Source of the DNA: Pseudomonas frederiksbergensis | GTDB taxonomy: Bacteria > Pseudomonadota > Gammaproteobacteria > Pseudomonadales > Pseudomonadaceae | NCBI RefSeq assembly: GCF_900105495.1 | Contig: NZ_FNTF01000002.1 | Location: 1,835,501 to 1,899,500 of the forward strand | Reading direction: 5' to 3' | Length of the DNA: 64,000 nucleotides | Shown here: positions 62,785 through 64,000 of the stretch, in pieces | How positions within the stretch are numbered: the stretch's first letter is position 1 | How the letters are laid out: each line of letters starts with the position of its first letter | Program-made: the position numbers and the translations under genes | The notes under the pieces: model-generated | Databases searched by the model: none | Seen by the model: the letters and a program-made list of their open reading frames with translations, nothing else | Told to the model about the DNA's origin: nothing

Positions 62785-64000
62785 TTAAATTTTTGCGGTG
62801 ACGACCATTTTCCTGGCGTGAGCCAGAGATTCCTTTGTAAGGTCGATGCCTCCCAGCATTCGCGCGACTTCTTCGACACGATCGTTCTTGCTCAACTTGG
62901 CGACGGCTGTGTGAGTGGCATCTTCGCCGCGCACTTTGTGTACGAATAGATGTTGATGTCCCTGTGCAGCTACTTGCGGTAAGTGAGTGACTGTCAATAC
63001 CTGCCCGCGCTCCCCAAGTCGACGCAACAACTGGCCTACGATTTCGGCGGTTGGACCGCCGATGCCCACGTCTACTTCATCGAACACCAGGGTCGGTACC
63101 CGGGAGGTTTGCGCGGTGATCACTTGAATTGCCAGGCTGATCCGTGACAGTTCGCCGCCGGATGCCACTTTTGCCAGCGCTTTCAAAGGTTGGCCCGGGT
63201 TAGCGCTCACCAGCAGCTCTACCTGCTCAAGACCATTGGGTAGCAGTTCATCGCTACTGTTGGGGCGCAGCTCGATAGTGAAGCGCCCACCAGGCATGCC
63301 CAGTCGCTGGATTTCATGCTCCACGGCGCTGGCAAGGCTGCTTGAGGCCTGATGACGCAAATCGCTGAGCTCGCGAGCCTTTTCCTGATAATGACGGGCA
63401 TAGGAGGCCAGTTCATCGCTCAGTCGCTCGATGGATTCGTCATTGGCGTTCAGGGTTTCGATTTCATCCAGCAAGCGCTGCTGCATCTCGGCGACTTCGG
63501 TCGGCTGGATGCGGTGTTTGCGCGCCATGGTATAGATCGCATCAAGGCGCTCCTCCAGGTACTGAAGACGCGCTGGATCGGCATCGAAGTTGTCAAGGAA
63601 GCGGTTCAGTTCTCCCACGGCTTCTTCGACCTGGATCTGTGCGCTGGTCAGCAGGCTGCTGGCTTCGCCCAGGGCGCCAATCGAATTATTGACGCTCGAA
63701 AGGCGATTGAGGCTGGCAGTAAGGGCGTTCAGCACATTCCCGGAGTCACTTTCGCTGCATTGTTCGACCACTTGCCGACAAATGCCCAGCAGGGTTTCGG
63801 CGTTAGTCAGGTTCTTGTGTTCCTGTTCCAGCTGCTCCAGCTCATTTTCGCCGAGGCCGAGGTTTTCCAGTTCCTCGAGTTGATAGCTGAGCAATTGATG
63901 GCGGGCGCGCTGCTCATCGCCGGAATTGGAAAGACGTTCCAGCTCCAGGCGGGTCTGGCGCCAGCGTTGGGCGGCCAGATGTACCTGACGGGCAAGGTCT
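62785..64000 (-). CDS. recN: DNA repair protein RecN, C-terminal ~405 residues (5' end outside window)
   Basis: The frame is open to the right window edge (HQLLSYQLEELENLG continues from upstream codons), so this is the 3' part of a ~557-aa SMC-like protein. It contains the coiled-coil middle (ELENLGLGENELEQLEQEHK onward). The ABC signature SGGELSRISLAIQV, Walker B VPTLVFDEVDVGIGG, and the D-loop/H-loop VLTVTHLPQVAAQGHQHLFV follow. RecN acts in double-strand-break repair. The stop is at 62785. Confidence 0.95.
   Translation of the reverse strand, partial: DLARQVHLAAQRWRQTRLELERLSNSGDEQRARHQLLSYQLEELENLGLGENELEQLEQEHKNLTNAETLLGICRQVVEQCSESDSGNVLNALTASLNRLSSVNNSIGALGEASSLLTSAQIQVEEAVGELNRFLDNFDADPARLQYLEERLDAIYTMARKHRIQPTEVAEMQQRLLDEIETLNANDESIERLSDELASYARHYQEKARELSDLRHQASSSLASAVEHEIQRLGMPGGRFTIELRPNSSDELLPNGLEQVELLVSANPGQPLKALAKVASGGELSRISLAIQVITAQTSRVPTLVFDEVDVGIGGPTAEIVGQLLRRLGERGQVLTVTHLPQVAAQGHQHLFVHKVRGEDATHTAVAKLSKNDRVEEVARMLGGIDLTKESLAHARKMVVTAKI

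Overview
The window is a stretch of chromosome from a fluorescent-group Pseudomonas. The evidence is the recN-fur-bamE-rnfH-ratA-smpB-ssrA neighbourhood, a lactate locus with lldR/lldP, a REP-type palindrome pair, core GC near 60 percent, and a tmRNA tag peptide ending YALAA. Identifications rest on reading motifs and family resemblance; no database search was run.

Left core and toxin region (1-25.5 kb). A plus-strand N-acyl-D-amino acid locus (GntP permease, RpiR regulator, D-aminoacylase) is followed by a small VOC protein. A four-gene minus-strand Tc insecticidal-toxin operon then occupies 3.7-18.45 kb: split TcA (tcaA, tcaB), TcB (tcaC) and an RHS cocoon TcC (tccC). The last carries an unusual C-terminal cargo with a Cys-His-Asp arrangement. 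Next come an HBM-type chemoreceptor, an overlapping histidine phosphatase/PAP2 pair, a GNAT acetyltransferase, a DUF2252 protein and an exported two-domain lysozyme-inhibitor-like protein.

Accessory region (about 25.7-48.7 kb). At least one, and probably two, tandem islands sit at the 3' end of ssrA. The older part (25.7-32.2 kb) holds copper-type genes (YHS-headed P-type ATPase, DUF2933, DUF5676, ICMT-like methyltransferase, Met-rich exported protein, truncated DUF411) and ends in a wrecked integrase whose middle segment is inverted. The younger island (about 32.3-48.7 kb) is bounded by direct repeats of the ssrA 3' end and terminator. Both ends carry tandem 12-bp GGRATACCAAYT boxes, which look like integrase arm sites. 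It contains an intact P4-type integrase, a complete type I restriction-modification system (hsdMSR), a Kiwa anti-phage pair (kwaAB), a nucleotidyltransferase with a small partner, and a compact overlapping module (92-aa protein, second tyrosine recombinase, 119-aa protein, DUF3987 protein). Remnants of an IS5-type transposase, a YhcG nuclease and another HsdR lie between them, so this is a defence island.

Right core (48.7-64 kb). After ssrA come two paralogous small exported proteins. The lactate-utilisation operon lutA-lutB-lutC-dld lies downstream of lldP, with divergent lldR and an LldR-type operator between lldP and lldR. Then follow a REPIN, smpB, a sodium-dependent transporter, ratA-rnfH, bamE, fur and the 3' part of recN.
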